A stretch of 64,000 nt of DNA from Moniliophthora roreri (taxonomy: Eukaryota > Basidiomycota > Agaricomycetes > Agaricales > Marasmiaceae). The stretch spans positions 806,001-870,000 of the forward strand of contig LATX02000200.1 of the NCBI GenBank assembly GCA_001466705.2. Direction: 5' to 3'. The position numbers and the translations under genes were made by a program. The notes under the pieces are model-generated. The model ran no database searches. It was not told where the DNA came from and saw nothing but the letters and a program-made list of their open reading frames with translations. Of this stretch, positions 46,189 through 59,380 are shown piece after piece; within the stretch, counting starts at the first letter, position 1, and every line of letters begins with the position of its first letter.

Positions 46189-49100
46189 ATGTTAAACCAC
46201 CATGAAAACGGCGGCGAGAAGGGCAAAGAAAGGTCCGATGGCGATAGCTCAAGTTCAAACCCCGAATCTTCGCCAGTGGTACCACCTCTCTTCAAATCCA
46301 AGCTCGACTTCAAGTTACCTGCAAACTTACAATGGATTCTAGCTAATTGGACTTGGTCAAAGATCAAGGTCGCTTTGCGATGTGCAGTTGCTGCTTGGCT
46401 TTCGGTTGTATTGTTTGTGATACCTTCTGTGGAGAAGTATATGGGGCAGGTCCGTCGTCGATGCGCTTCTCGTTCCCATAACTCTCACTGAGCACTCATC
46501 CTTTGTTCAGGCTGCTTTCTTGATTCTCATAGGTATTTCAACACAGAATCAGTTTTGTGTAATTCAAACTGATGTTGACATATATCAGCGTCTATCCTCT
46601 CACCTCCGAGCGATCCTTTCTTAATTGTCATTGAACGTGAAGTGCTCATAATCTCGTTCGTGACAGCGACCTGGGGGTGCGTCCCTTATGGTACTATGAA
46701 GAGGCGCAAGTGAATTAAGCCAATCATTAGCTGGTGTTGTTTAGGGATGAAACTCGCTCATTTAGCCCGACAGAACCGCGATAATACTATTAGCCTTTAT
46801 ACCGCCATAGCGTCTGGGGGAAGGTACCTTGAGCCGGCGGTACGCGCCATCTCGCTAAGCTGAACACTCACTGATAAGCTCGTTCTAGCCAACTGTTGTT
46901 TTAGGAACTTTTATATTTGTAGGGACCGTGATTCTACTTTACATTCGCGCTCGTAAAGGACCGGGTCCCTATCTCTTCGCTTGCATACTCTCGTGCATCT
47001 GCTTGAGTAAGTACTTGCTTCATACAAATCCCCCATTTCATCTTACAAGTTCTTAGTCACATCCCTCACTACCGCCGCTCTCATACCCTTTCCGTACTAC
47101 CAGGTACGAGCGCAACTTTGCATAGGAGATCGCCATTAACTAACCCGTTTATAGATCGGACAGGCGATTCTCCTCCCTCTGGGTTTCCACTCCGTAATCG
47201 CAGTTCTTTCTGCCATTCTTCTCTTCCCGCAGACAGTCTCGGCACAATTTACTGCTCGTCTTCAGGATGTCATCGGACCGCTTATAAAGTCAATCGAGCT
47301 CCACCGAGAACTTCTCAAAATGCCCTCCAGTTCTCCTGATTTTGCGGACACCAGCGAATCTCTTTTAGCAGTCGTAAAAGGTGCAGAGGCAGCCCTCACG
47401 CCAGTAGCCATTGCTGGTCGTCTCTTGGAAAGCGACCTCATCTACAACAGATTTCGGCCGACGGACTATAAACCCCTCCACGACCTTGTGAAGAGAATGG
47501 CAGTACGGGCTAATGGCATGACCATATACTGGACACTCATTGACCCATTGCGAGAAAAGTTCCCAGTCACGCCTGCTCCTTCGAGGCCAGGCACCCCAGG
47601 CGTGATGACGCCTGTCCGATCCAGAGCACCCTCTCCGAGACCGTCGCTGGAGCGTGATAGTTTGCATCTAGAAGAAAATAAACCAGGCAAAATTGTTACA
47701 GTTACGAGCACAGTGACAGATGCCCCCACCGAAGAAGAGTCTGCTCCTGGTACTCCTACCACCCCCTCGGGAACCCCTCGAAGAAATTTCCTCCCTTCAC
47801 ATTCACACCACGCTCATGCTCACTTTCACCGTTCTTCCCATCACCACCATCACCATCATGCCCATCATCACAGTCTCTTGTTCAATGCCCTCTCACGCCT
47901 CTCTCTTCCTCGGATGCACAAGCAGGAAGATCATGCTGTAGGTGTCTTCGAGTCGCACCGATACTTGGATCTGGAAACCACTCACTTCTATGACCCACGG
48001 AGCGAGTACTATACGGAACGCTCGAAAGAGCTTCTCAACGAGTCTTGCAACTCACTATTGGTCAGTTGTCGAGAGTCACTAGTCCAGATGCAAGAATGGC
48101 TCGTGAATGTACGCAAAGGGCGATGGAACTTTTGGGTCAGCAAGAAAAATAAGAACGACGCCCGGCTCAAGAAGCTGGAGGAATTACAGGCCTTGAGAGA
48201 TAAGCATGGTACACTGCTGGAGGAATTTAAGGCCGAGAAACGGTGAGTTGGGACGAAAGTATCCAGAGTGTGTCTTTGCTTACGAATGTCTCATCCAGTC
48301 ATAATGTCACTGAACCTTGGAGAGTAATTTTTGACGTGAAAGGGGATACTGAGGTTGAGACGCCCAGTCATCGATACCTTTTCCACTGCTACGTGTTTCA
48401 GTACCATCTAATGCGATTCTCAACCATGATCATGGAATTGGTGAGGTTTACGCGCTGTTACGTGGACCTACGTTCTTACCCCGTAATTCTTGCTATAGCT
48501 TGACGAAGTCATACGTCTGGAGAAGGAACGTTGTCATCATCGGCTCTGGACTCCCGTCAGTCGCTTGTTCCGCTGGAGTGGATGGGAGCTAGATGATCGT
48601 GCGATCAATCACGACGATGAAGATCCCGACTTCGTACAAGGTATAACACCCACAATCATGAATGATCTTGGGATGGCAAGTCCTCGAGACCCCGACGCTC
48701 TTCCTCCTAGCAACTCTTTCGAATGGGTCGTCAGCGGTCTCTATAAATTCATCACCAGTCTGGGAGGCGGAAATGCATTGTATGCCGTCAAAGCAGGGAT
48801 ATTGACTAGTTGAGTTCCCCATGGCTACTATAACGACATGCTCATCATAATACGCTACCATAGCACTAATGTGTCTCCCATCCTTCATCCGGTCTTCGTC
48901 TCAGTTTGCGTACAGTACGTCTCACAGTTGGGTATCAAATAACATCTTACTGAGAGAGCACAGATAATAGATTTATTTGGGCAATGTGAGTGTTTAGCCA
49001 CTCATCATTAATTTAACTCAAACTCATTTGAAATCACTAGTATCATGGCACAGCTGACTCTAGCACGATTCCGAGGTGACACAACATTCGGCCAGGTGGC

Positions 49101-50701
49101 CCGGATAACGAGTACTTTCCTCGGCGGTCTTGTTGGAATGGTAATATGGTAAAGACTTCCCCTCAAACTGCAGTTTATAACGTCTGACTTGACCGAAGGT
49201 ATATATCGGCCGGTTCTGGAAACGGAAATCCGTTCGGTTTGGCGGCAGTTTGTGCTGTCGCCATGCCCTTCATCTTTTACCTGCGTCTGTACTATCCAGG
49301 CCCACCCATGACCGTACTCATATTCTTGGTCACGACATTCCTGGTAGGCGCGTCTCGTTTATCGGCGAATAGCTTTACGAATGATGGTTCAATCAGGTTG
49401 TGGGTTACTCCTACCAAGATGCTCACATTATACTCCCCGGAAAGTGAGATACTTTCTCGTCCGGATGCGTTTAATATCAGTACTGACTCCGTTTTCTAGT
49501 CCCGGAGTAGGATGGAATGTCGCTTGGGTGCGTCAAACCATCATTTATCTCATCCATAACTAACATGCACTTGAATAGCGACGATTCGTCCTTGTCACAG
49601 TGGGAGTGACTGCCGCCTTGTGAGTGATTTTCCGCAATTTTTTCATTTCATTATCTCAATCAAGCTTCCAGCCTATTTTCTTTCTTCCCTCCTTCGTATA
49701 CGATCAGGAGATATCAACGTGCCACACTCGCTACCACCACCTCCGAGATTGGTGCCATTTATTGTGCCATTTTATCATACGCAAGCTCTCGGAGTGCCGA
49801 GGAAAGCCAGGAGATCGTCACCAGTCTAGTCGCCATCCGAAGCAAGTTAAACCGATCTGCTGTCCTGAAAGCAAATGTTATTTACGAAGTAGGTCTGAGT
49901 GGCTGTTCTCTCAGCTTTTGTTCACCCTTTTTAATCAGTTCTCTCTGCGCGGGAGGTGGCCAGCCAAACGGTGCGTGGCGAACACGTTTTCCCATTAAAA
50001 GCTTATGCCCTTTATAGATATCAACGAGTGCTCGAGCTACAGCTGTACGTTCCACCGCCTCCACATCAAAAGCCTCTTCTGACTGATGTTTCAAGCTCCC
50101 TCACATACTCGCTCTCACACTTGCTCTCTGTGATAGAACATCTTGAACCCGCGTGGACTCGAGCCTTCCTCAGCCGGACCCGCTTCTCGGACCCCAACTT
50201 TCAAGGAGATATACTCGCAGTTATTAGTAAGGTTTTTTAACGTCGCTATCTCGTCCTAGTACTGAGATACCTCTAGGCATGATAGCAACGGCTTTACGGA
50301 CTGGGAATCCCCTTCCTCAAATCACACCCTGCCCCCTTATAGACCGATTTATGTTGAAGTATCACGGACTAAATGTTGTGTCGCGAGAGGCGGAGGAGGA
50401 CTATGGTCTCCCTCGAACACTGACGCCAGAGACGTTGGAGAATGAGCAATACATGTACGGTGTTTCTTCTCATTCTCGCAGTCTCATGTGATGACCTCTC
50501 TTTCGCAGGATATTTTGTGTTGGCGTGTCTACTGCGTTCAGCATTATTTCACGTTTAGATAGGCTAATGTTAGCAGTCAAGGAGATTGTGGGCGAAGACT
50601 ATCACATTCATGGCATTGGTCTCACAGCAACGAGGAGTGGCGGAGTTGAGTTGGGGCCTCGGACAAGTACAATACCGTATAGGGTACCGGGGAATGTGTA
50701 G
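46189..50701 (+). CDS. putative ER transporter with 6TM N-terminal and DUF2421 domains
   Basis: Large polytopic membrane protein of the fungal ArAE-like family. Met at 46189 (MLNHHENGGEKGKERSDGDS) is the first ATG of the open frame. Next come KIKVALRCAVAAWLSVVLFV and SILSPPSDPFLIVIEREVLI, the N-terminal membrane block. A large loop exon (47320-48246) has MTPVRSRAPSPRPSLER and a His-rich stretch near 47797-47872. A second membrane block is at 48,880-49,600. The C-terminal part reads EISTCHT in one frame, but spliced as TLATTTSEIGAIYCAILSYA, FSLRGRWPAKRYQRVLELQL and EHLEPAWTRAFLSRTRFSDP it fits DUF2421. The last exon ends TATRSGGVELGPRTSTIPYR and stops at 50701. Transported substrate is unknown. 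Confidence 0.82.
47797..47872 (+). other. histidine-rich segment in ER-transporter-like protein
   Basis: Codes for SHSHHAHAHFHRSSHHHHHHH and further His residues within the cytosolic or luminal loop. Such clusters can bind Zn, Ni or Cu; here that is only a suggestion. Confidence 0.8.
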
Positions 50702-50960
50702 ATACAAGGAGTACCACATCCTATTATTAAAATTTCTCTTTTTTGGGCTCTTGAGGGATAAATGTGAAGAGGCTTGCACATGCAGTTCGGACTTTCCAAA
50801 AATAGTTATAAAATCCAAGACAAGAACCAACGCTCCGGTCCCGCATCTTTGTTCCTTTCTATCCACCGCCCATCCGCCCATATGTAAGTACTGTCGTGAC
50901 AGCTTGCAACAGGCACCCCTTTCTCTAATCCAATGTAGCAGCACACAAATTCAGTCGTTA

Positions 50961-51929
50961 ATGTCTACTGGCGTAGGAAATGGCAGTCAGGTCGAGTCGG
51001 AAGGAAGCCTTGAAGCTCTCGTCCAGGCTTTTGCAATGATTATAGTGTCAGAAGTAGGGGATAAAACTTTCCTCATTGCAGCTATACTTGCTATGAGCAA
51101 CCCTCGAGTCGTTGTGTTCGCTGGCGCTTTCGGCTCACTCGTGGTCATGTCGATTCTGTCCGCGGCAATGGGCCACATCCTTCCTTCTTTATTACCGCGA
51201 CGATGGACCCAGTTGGCAGCAGGCATACTATTCCTCGTGTTTGGTGCAAAAATGATGATAGATGGTCGGCAAATGAAGGCAGGAAATGAGAAGATTCAGG
51301 AGGAAATGAAAGAGGCAGAGGAAGAAATCGAGGAGGATGACGCGCGACATGACGGTACTGGCATCATCGAAGACGGCCATGTCATCCCTCTCGAGGAAAT
51401 GGAGGAAGGCGGAAGGAGAAGGAGTGGATCAGAAGAACACAGTCCTATACACAATAGACCAAAATCCTCGCTTATGGAGGGCGCAAGGAACTTTTGCAGT
51501 TTCTTTCTGGGACCTGTGTTTGTCAAGGCATTCGTTTTGACCTTCTTGGGAGAATGGGGAGATCGGAGTCAGATTGCAACGATCGCTCTGGGAGCAGCTC
51601 ATGTTTGTTTTCACCTTTCTTCGTGACGTGTCAGAGCTTTGACATTTTCCGTCGACAGAACGCATACGTTATAGCTATCGGGACCATCATAGGGCATGGA
51701 TGCTGCACTGCCGCTGCAGTGATCGGAGGAAAATATGTCTCGACGAAAATATCTGTCAAGCACAGTGGGTCTCGTTTCAGTTCCGTTCGCGACGCACCTC
51801 CGCTCAAACACATCGCGTACAGTTACCCTGGGTGGAGCAGTGCTCTTCCTGCTTTTCGGAATCATTTACCTTTACGAATCCTTTGTAGCAACTAATGCAG
51901 ACGAGATCTCCTCTATCCATGTATCGTGA
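50961..51929 (+). CDS. gdt1: Gdt1/TMEM165-family Mn/Ca transporter
   Basis: Golgi membrane cation exchanger of the UPF0016 family, needed for Mn supply to glycosylation. Exons 50961-51602, 51659-51764 and 51823-51929 join in phase to 284 residues. Both signature motifs are present: EVGDKTFLIAAILAMSNPR in the first half and EWGDRSQIATIALGA in the second. A long acidic, basic central loop (EEMKEAEEEIEEDDARHDG) separates the halves. The C-terminus has a final membrane stretch GAVLFLLFGIIYLYESFVAT. Compared with yeast Gdt1 the N-terminus is short and lacks a clear signal peptide, so an upstream exon is possible. It lies 260 bases downstream of the previous gene on the same strand. Confidence 0.92.
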
Positions 51930-52181
51930 TTACTGGTACAACAATACATATACCATCTTGTACCTATGAATTACAGCTAGACAATCTGGATAATAGAGCG
52001 CCTTAATATGTCATGATGGTGGGCTTCGAAGCGAAATTATTCTTGAAGTACCCTAAGTCTCGACTGGTGACCTATGGCCTGCAATACACGGGGTTGATCC
52101 GTGTATAATGAGCTGCGGCATCTTGGAAAGTGGTCAGCTGGACCAGCAGAGAATGTAAAGCGAGGCAATTTCCGGATGGCA
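51930..52181. other. convergent spacer
   Basis: About 250 bases between the Gdt1 stop and the Dim1 stop, presumably both 3' untranslated regions. Confidence 0.5.
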
Positions 52182-53387
<1,206 letters not shown>

Positions 53388-53467
53388 GTCGCAGAAAAAT
53401 ATCTAGCCTTAAGCGCCAATTCGTTTCAAACCTCGACGCCTCGGCACCTTTGGGCGCTAACACCTTC
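53388..53467. promoter_or_regulatory. 80-bp bidirectional promoter, dim1/lsm6
   Basis: The two start codons are only 80 bases apart on opposite strands, so the promoters must overlap. Both genes act in RNA maturation, which makes co-regulation plausible. No TATA box is evident. Confidence 0.7.
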
Positions 53468-53867
53468 ATGGACGAATCACCACCACCACAACCAACAGAA
53501 GATCATTCTCCACCTCCAGCTCCCCCTCAAGGACATACAGGCTCCCCTACAGATTTCCTCAAGGGAGTTGTCGGGAAAAAGGTCATAGTTCGACTCAATT
53601 CTGGTGTAGACTACCGAGGTTGGGTGGTTCATCATCTCAAGTGCATTTTTCTCACTAAGCCCAGGTGTTCTCTCGTGCCTTGATGGATATATGAACATTG
53701 CTCTAGAACAAACTGAGGAGCATGTGAACGGCAGAGTGACCAATAGATACGGGGATGCATTCATTCGGGGGAATAACGGTGAGTTGCCCTTTTCTCGTTG
53801 TTGGCATGGTGTCTCACCTCTCTCTCTGCCTGTAGTGTTATACATATCAGCAGCTGAACCTTTGTAA
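53468..53867 (+). CDS. lsm6: U6 snRNA-associated Sm-like protein LSm6
   Basis: Subunit of the LSm2-8 ring on U6 snRNA and the LSm1-7 ring in mRNA decay. Exons 53468-53618, 53665-53778 and 53836-53867 join in phase to 98 residues. A Pro-rich leader (MDESPPPQPTEDHSPPPAPP) precedes the Sm fold: TDFLKGVVGKKVIVRLNSGV, DYRGVLSCLDGYMNIALEQT (Sm1) and FIRGNNVLYISAAEPL (Sm2). The leader is about 25 residues longer than in yeast Lsm6. Translation of retained intron 1 would end the protein early. Confidence 0.93.
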
Positions 53868-54079
53868 CTGTAAACATCATCTCTGTAGAGATTGCTGGAA
53901 TGATATCCACAGTTGCGCGTCACGCAACGACCTGAACCTTCTTCCACGAATCATGATCTCTCCATCAATCAGCATCTCTTCTCACACTGGAGTGGTCGAG
54001 TTATGATCGCGCTCTACGACACTGATATACCTGACCTTGAATCAATGCACCCATGAATGAGACTTGACCACTTCCAACC

Positions 54080-55654
54080 ATGTCTATGCCTTCCATGTCA
54101 GCGATCACCGATGCAGCTTTCAAGTTCCAGATAGTTTCGGTTCGTCTTAATCCATTTGATCTTAAGAGCGTCACTGAATTCCCCCTCTTTTTGTAGTATT
54201 TCCATGGTCAGCAATTCTCGCGGGGACGAATTTTCGTTACTGACCAGTTCCAGTCATAAGCGTTGCACTACTGTTCTATGATTACATCCTTACCATCTCA
54301 ATGGAGATCAACTACGTCTGGACATCTCCCTTCAACGCGATGAAAGTACTGTTTGTCCTGCAGCGATATATGCCCTTCTTCGACACAGCCGGTCTCGTTT
54401 TACTCAGTAAGTGTTCATACAGATTATAGACCCTGTAATGATAACATCTGACTTGCAGGACAATTCGCTCCGAATCCAGGCGATAGAACATGCTTAGTCT
54501 ACTACATGACCAGTGGCTGCGAGTATACAGATGCCTTCAGTTTTGGATCTACAATCTCACACCTTGCCAACAGGGATGTTTTCCGCGAGCATGGCGTTTT
54601 CAGAAAGTGTGTCTTCCAAATTCTAAAACGACTTCTTCCGCTCTCCTTCTGATGCACCGAACCTAGTCATACTCGCTGCTCGCGCGTGGGCCGTTTCTGG
54701 ACGTCAGAAGTTCTTCACAGTGCTATTACCCGCCTTCTTCGTCGTCTGTTGGCTTCCCAGCATCGTGATTCAACATCTGTTCTACAAAGGCGTCAGGTGT
54801 ACGACGCAGAATACTCATCTTCTCGACATTTCCTAACGATTCAAATACAGTTGGACAATCCCCCATACCGCATCTGGACGACGTCGGTTGCTTTGTAATC
54901 GCTGCGGATTCATACTCATGGATATGCTGGGTATTATTGATGGTGTACGAAGCAGGCCAGTAAGCATTCCCACTAAGGTGGGATACAATGCTCACCCGAA
55001 ATCTATGTCTATATAGGTCTTCTCATTCTGATGGTAATCTCTTGCGTGAAGAACCGTACGTTATGCGATCTATTATATCAGTGGTGTACTTACTGAGTGC
55101 CATCTCAGATTATAGCGGGGGTCGGAGTGCTCTCTCAAAAATTGTCTATCGAGATGGTATGCTTACCTTTACTAGTGCCAATCGGATCCTAACCTGTGTT
55201 GACAGGTATACTTTACTTTGTGTATCTCTTTGGTCAGGCAACATCTAGAGTCCGGACTCAAGCGCTATTATTGATCCGTATTGCATAGGGCTTTCTCTCA
55301 CAAACGTGGTTGTGATACTCACTGCACCGGTAAGGCCCTCCTCTTTCCTTTTTAAATCTACTCACATCAATAACTAGGGAATACTTATCGATCTCCTTGG
55401 CCCGTATGTAACTTAGTGCTCGACCTTGTATATTATGGTGATTGACATGTCTCTACAGCTTGGAGCGAGTGATGTACTCCGTTCTCACCAGCAGAGTTAT
55501 ACTGCATATCCGAGAGCATGCCGACTCGAGGCGACAGGCTGAGGAGGTTGTGGCTTTATACCCTTCACAGCCACCTCTGGTTTCTTCCGCGCTTTACACT
55601 CAACAGTTGCAGGAAGGTGTATTAGTGTCTCAACTTCCAGACGCAGAGGGTTGA
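54080..55654 (+). CDS. DUF6533-type multi-pass membrane protein
   Basis: Agaricomycete-typical family of about seven membrane helices, function unknown. The start at 54080 gives MSMPSMSAITDAAFKFQIVS. Splicing over two introns yields YFHVISVALLFYDYILTISM and EINYVWTSPFNAMKVLFVLQ, the conserved first domain, followed by RYMPFFDTAGLVLL. Later exons carry hydrophobic stretches and a cytosolic tail beginning LERVMYSVLTSRVILHIREH. The gene ends at 55654. The middle introns (54,600-55,400) were followed only roughly, so internal frame breaks cannot be excluded. Confidence 0.68.
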
Positions 55655-57874
55655 CTGGTTACCATACTTACCAGTACTGATGATGTTTGTATTTGTATGA
55701 GCGAGTTCGTTTCCCGTTAACTAGGCATTATTATAAGGTACATCTTCGCGTTAATATCAAACTACCAAAGTACCAAAACATATTGAAGAAACCGAGCTCA
55801 TATGACGAAATTCAACGCAAGTATGCCGCGGACGCTATGAGCATCTCTGGAACACTAGTCAATGATTCTATAGCAATGTTCGAGAGGCATGATTGACGAG
55901 GAAAATAGGTTCATATGATTTTGCTTTAGGTTGTTAAACACGTCACATTGGGAGGCTGAAGCTCTGAAGTAGAATCCGATTTGGCATTTTGTTTCGTTGC
56001 TCTATATACAGTTATTACCCGGTCCTTTATACATCATATGTCCTTTATACAGTGGCCTCGGGATGGGTCATAACATCGAATTTTGCCCTCGGACTTTTTG
56101 TAAACCCAAAGAACTATCATGTATGCACAACATACTGACTCCCAGAGGTGTAAAATTGATACAGTAAAATACAGTGTCTGAAATACAGCTGAGAATGAGA
56201 GTAATTTGCATGCTGCAATCCCTGGATGCTGTTTCTCACTGCAAATTTTCAGTATTATCTTTTATACACCTATTAGCACTGTAAGCAATACTTTATAAGA
56301 TCAGAATTATTCAATAAGTACCAATCCGAATGAAGAGAGTGGAAGAGGTTGGAAGAGTCACATCACGCTTTCCTAATAGGTCGACACAGCAATCGAGCCC
56401 GGGCATGTGGCGGACACGCAGGCAAGTCCCGGATGGATATTGGATCAGAATTTAACGTCACAGCCCCTCCATTAAGCAGTCACACCGTCTGTGACCAGCG
56501 TATAAAGGACTCAATTTTAGCCGATAAGGCCAGATTCTACTGATTCTCTTCATCGCATACCTGTATCCCCTCTGATAATAGTTCTTACTATCTCAATTTC
56601 ATATAATTACACTAGGAATTCATCTAGTCTAAACTGATTGTCTCAAAAATGTGGCCAAGTCAATTCCGAGGCACAAATAGATTTCGCTGTATAAAGGACC
56701 GGGTAATAACTGTAGTATGCTTTCTCGAGCAAGTACTTACAAATTCAATTTTTACAAGCGCTGTAACGAGAATACATGCCCAACCCAACCAAGCATGCCC
56801 CTCAGTTGCGCCGCCCAATTGATCCGAGATACCCCGTATGAAATGAGTAATGATTTTTAGTTTTGAAGTGAAAGCCGAACAAGTGCCCACTCTCTATCTC
56901 TCCCTTCATCGACGTTTCTACAGTCCGACAAGGTCGTTCCACTCAATATACAACTAGATTTAGGAAGTGGATGGTCAATAAGGGGCCTCGGCTTGCGTCA
57001 CCTCGAAGATGACCGGCCACTGACTACGTATCGAACTCGAAGCGTCTTAGCAATGTCCTTTCGAATTCGTACCTGACTGCACCCACGGGGTGCAGGCTTG
57101 ATGACCCAAGCGGAATTAAACAACTGCCTACCGCCTCCCAGAACGTGTTTACGGCGAAGGTTCGCCAAGTAGAACGCTCTGGTCCTTGTCACTCACGGTA
57201 GCTTATTATCAAACCTTCTCAGACCGTCGCTACTGAGTTCTGTAAAGCTGCGATCTGACCGTGTTTCCCAGCTTCGCAAGATCGGATGTTCTTGTTATTT
57301 ATACTTTTCCTAGCGTGCGTGGTATGTGAGTGAATTTCCAGTCCGTCACGACGATAGCCGGGTACCAAAGGGAGACGCGTATCATCATGCTCGGATCTTG
57401 AGGGTCGCTTTTGCAGAGAGTTGCTTATATCATGACACACCGTCAACAGCGTAGCGCTTGGGGATAACAATCAATGGAGATTATGATTCTTTTGGTATGT
57501 CACAGTCTGTCTTGACGAAATTGCAATCTGATCCTCGGACATTCACAAGCACTCTACTTTTGGTCCTTGAATCTTTCCGTCCATTGTTGAATAAGTGGGT
57601 GTCTCTTCAAACGCATGGATTGCAGCGAATTTGGGACCACATCCATAATATTTATTGGACACAGTTTCTGCAATACTTCGAAACCTACCCCAGTACCTTC
57701 TGCTACTCCAGAGCTCCTAGCGCCTTCTTATCGCACCAATCCCGCGGAACTAACACTGGTACCGGCCCTTGCTATTCGAGGTCGCAATACCATATCTGGG
57801 CCCCCCGTTCCAGCGGTATGTCGTGTAAAGCAAGGGTCTCCGCGGAGTACTTCCTTCCCCTCTTCCTCTTTGGC
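55655..57874. other. long intergenic region
   Basis: About 2.2 kb, partly AT-rich (56,150-56,330 and 56,560-56,650), without a supported gene. Short frames have no resemblance to families. The frame that continues upstream of the next F-box gene back to 57497 may be its 5' coding part or leader. Confidence 0.45.
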
Positions 57875-59380
57875 ATGGAGCATCAACAGCACGACTCGCC
57901 AGCGACAGCGCAACTAGGACCTACATCCGACTTCAGACATGGCTCCTTCCCACCGAAAATCCTTTCCCTCATACTGATCTACACCGTCCGCAGAAATATC
58001 TTTGACTTACATACCTGTGAAAGCTCGTTTTCGGAGGCCAGTAGTGTCAGCCGGGTGTCCAAGCACTGGCGGGACGTTTCTCTTGCGACGCCCGAAATCT
58101 GGGCCATCATTTCTATTCGCTCAAAAAATGCTGAGCACCTGCCCAAAGGCTTGAAACATCTTCAGCTGCATATCAATCGTTCAAAAGACGCACAATTGAG
58201 CGTTGATGTCGAAGCTGACGATGTGACCAGTGATCATTTCTTTATGGCGCCATTTCAGAAGGTGTTAGCCCGACTGGGCTCGTTACAGCTGCGTGCAGGG
58301 CAGCGAAACGTCGATGTGAACCGCGCTGTACAGAAACATCTTTCCGTGGTTCCAAATCTTGGACTTGATACGCCGGACCTTTGTATGAAGGTCAGACGAA
58401 ACGACCGAAAGCAGATAACCTCAGTGACCTTCCTTCCGAGTTTGTTTTACATTCGTCCCTCTCAGCTTACCGAATATTCGTTACTTTCTTCCCGGTCCCA
58501 CCTCACACACCTTCACGTCAGATGTACATGGAAAACAGCTCTGATCCTACTCGGAGACTGTCCGTGTATATTTTTGGTACACTTTCTCATCCCACCGTAT
58601 GGCTCCAAAGAAGCGCTACCCTGCACAAACTTGGACAGGATTGCCGTCAGCCACACCACTGTTTCTTCTCTCCAGCATCTCATTGTCCAGGTCCCTGACG
58701 CATTCCGACCTGGACACGACTATCCCTTCTCGTCTCTCACGGCTTTCCTCAATGCTCTAAGCACCCCCTCATTGACCAACTTTTCCTTGCTCTCTGATGC
58801 AAATCAGAACCCGCACTCGATCTATCCTCCTTCGAATACAGACTTCCTCGAAGCCCTCCCGAGCTTTCTCTATCGTTCTTCACCGAAGATACAAAAAGCA
58901 CGAATTGAAGGCGTCCCAATTTCAGGGTTCGAAATCGTTGTGGTGCTCAAGGCCATGCGGTGGCTGAAAGACTTGACTTTAGGAGAAGCAAAAGGAAGGT
59001 CAAATAAGCTAGTGACAACGGCGTTGTTGAATTTACTGGCGAGTCGTGCTCTGCCTTACAACGGTACGTATGACTCTCTTTGAGGTGATAGGAAGTGCTG
59101 AACCCTCATAGCGCTGGCCCCAGAGCTCACAAACCTTAATCTCGAGGTCAACGATGACGGATGGGATAGTGAAGTGCTTGAGGATATGCTGGAGGTGAGG
59201 TTTAGGCGCGGTCTGAAATCTAGCATTGTCAGAATAACGCCACAGGGTGAAAGATGGAAATTGAAATTGGGTATGGAACGTTTGAGGGTATTACAGAGGG
59301 AAGGATTTGCGGTACGGTTGGTGAAGCGCGATCTAGATAGCGGGAAAGAAAGCATCTTGATGGGATATACAGTAGATTGA
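57875..59380 (+). CDS. F-box protein
   Basis: Exons 57875-59063 and 59112-59380 give 485 residues from the Met of MEHQQHDSPATAQL. The F-box region reads GSFPPKILSLILIYTVRRNI and SRVSKHWRDVSLATPEIWAI. Leucine-rich text follows (LKHLQLHINRSKDAQLSVDV, LARLGSLQLRAGQRN, SHLTHLHVRCTWKTALILLG), and the end reads ELTNLNLEVNDDG and LVKRDLDSGKESILMGYTVD. The frame is open to 57458, where only a TTG occurs; the next ATG, at 57497, would add 126 residues of unclear character, so the start is uncertain. An SCF substrate adaptor by family; target unknown. Confidence 0.72.

Noticed and set aside
57458..57874. Upstream extension of the second F-box gene
   Set aside because: The open frame begins with TTG and lacks F-box-family text. 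Only a later ATG (57497 or 57875) can be a eukaryotic start, so the extension is left out of the coordinates.
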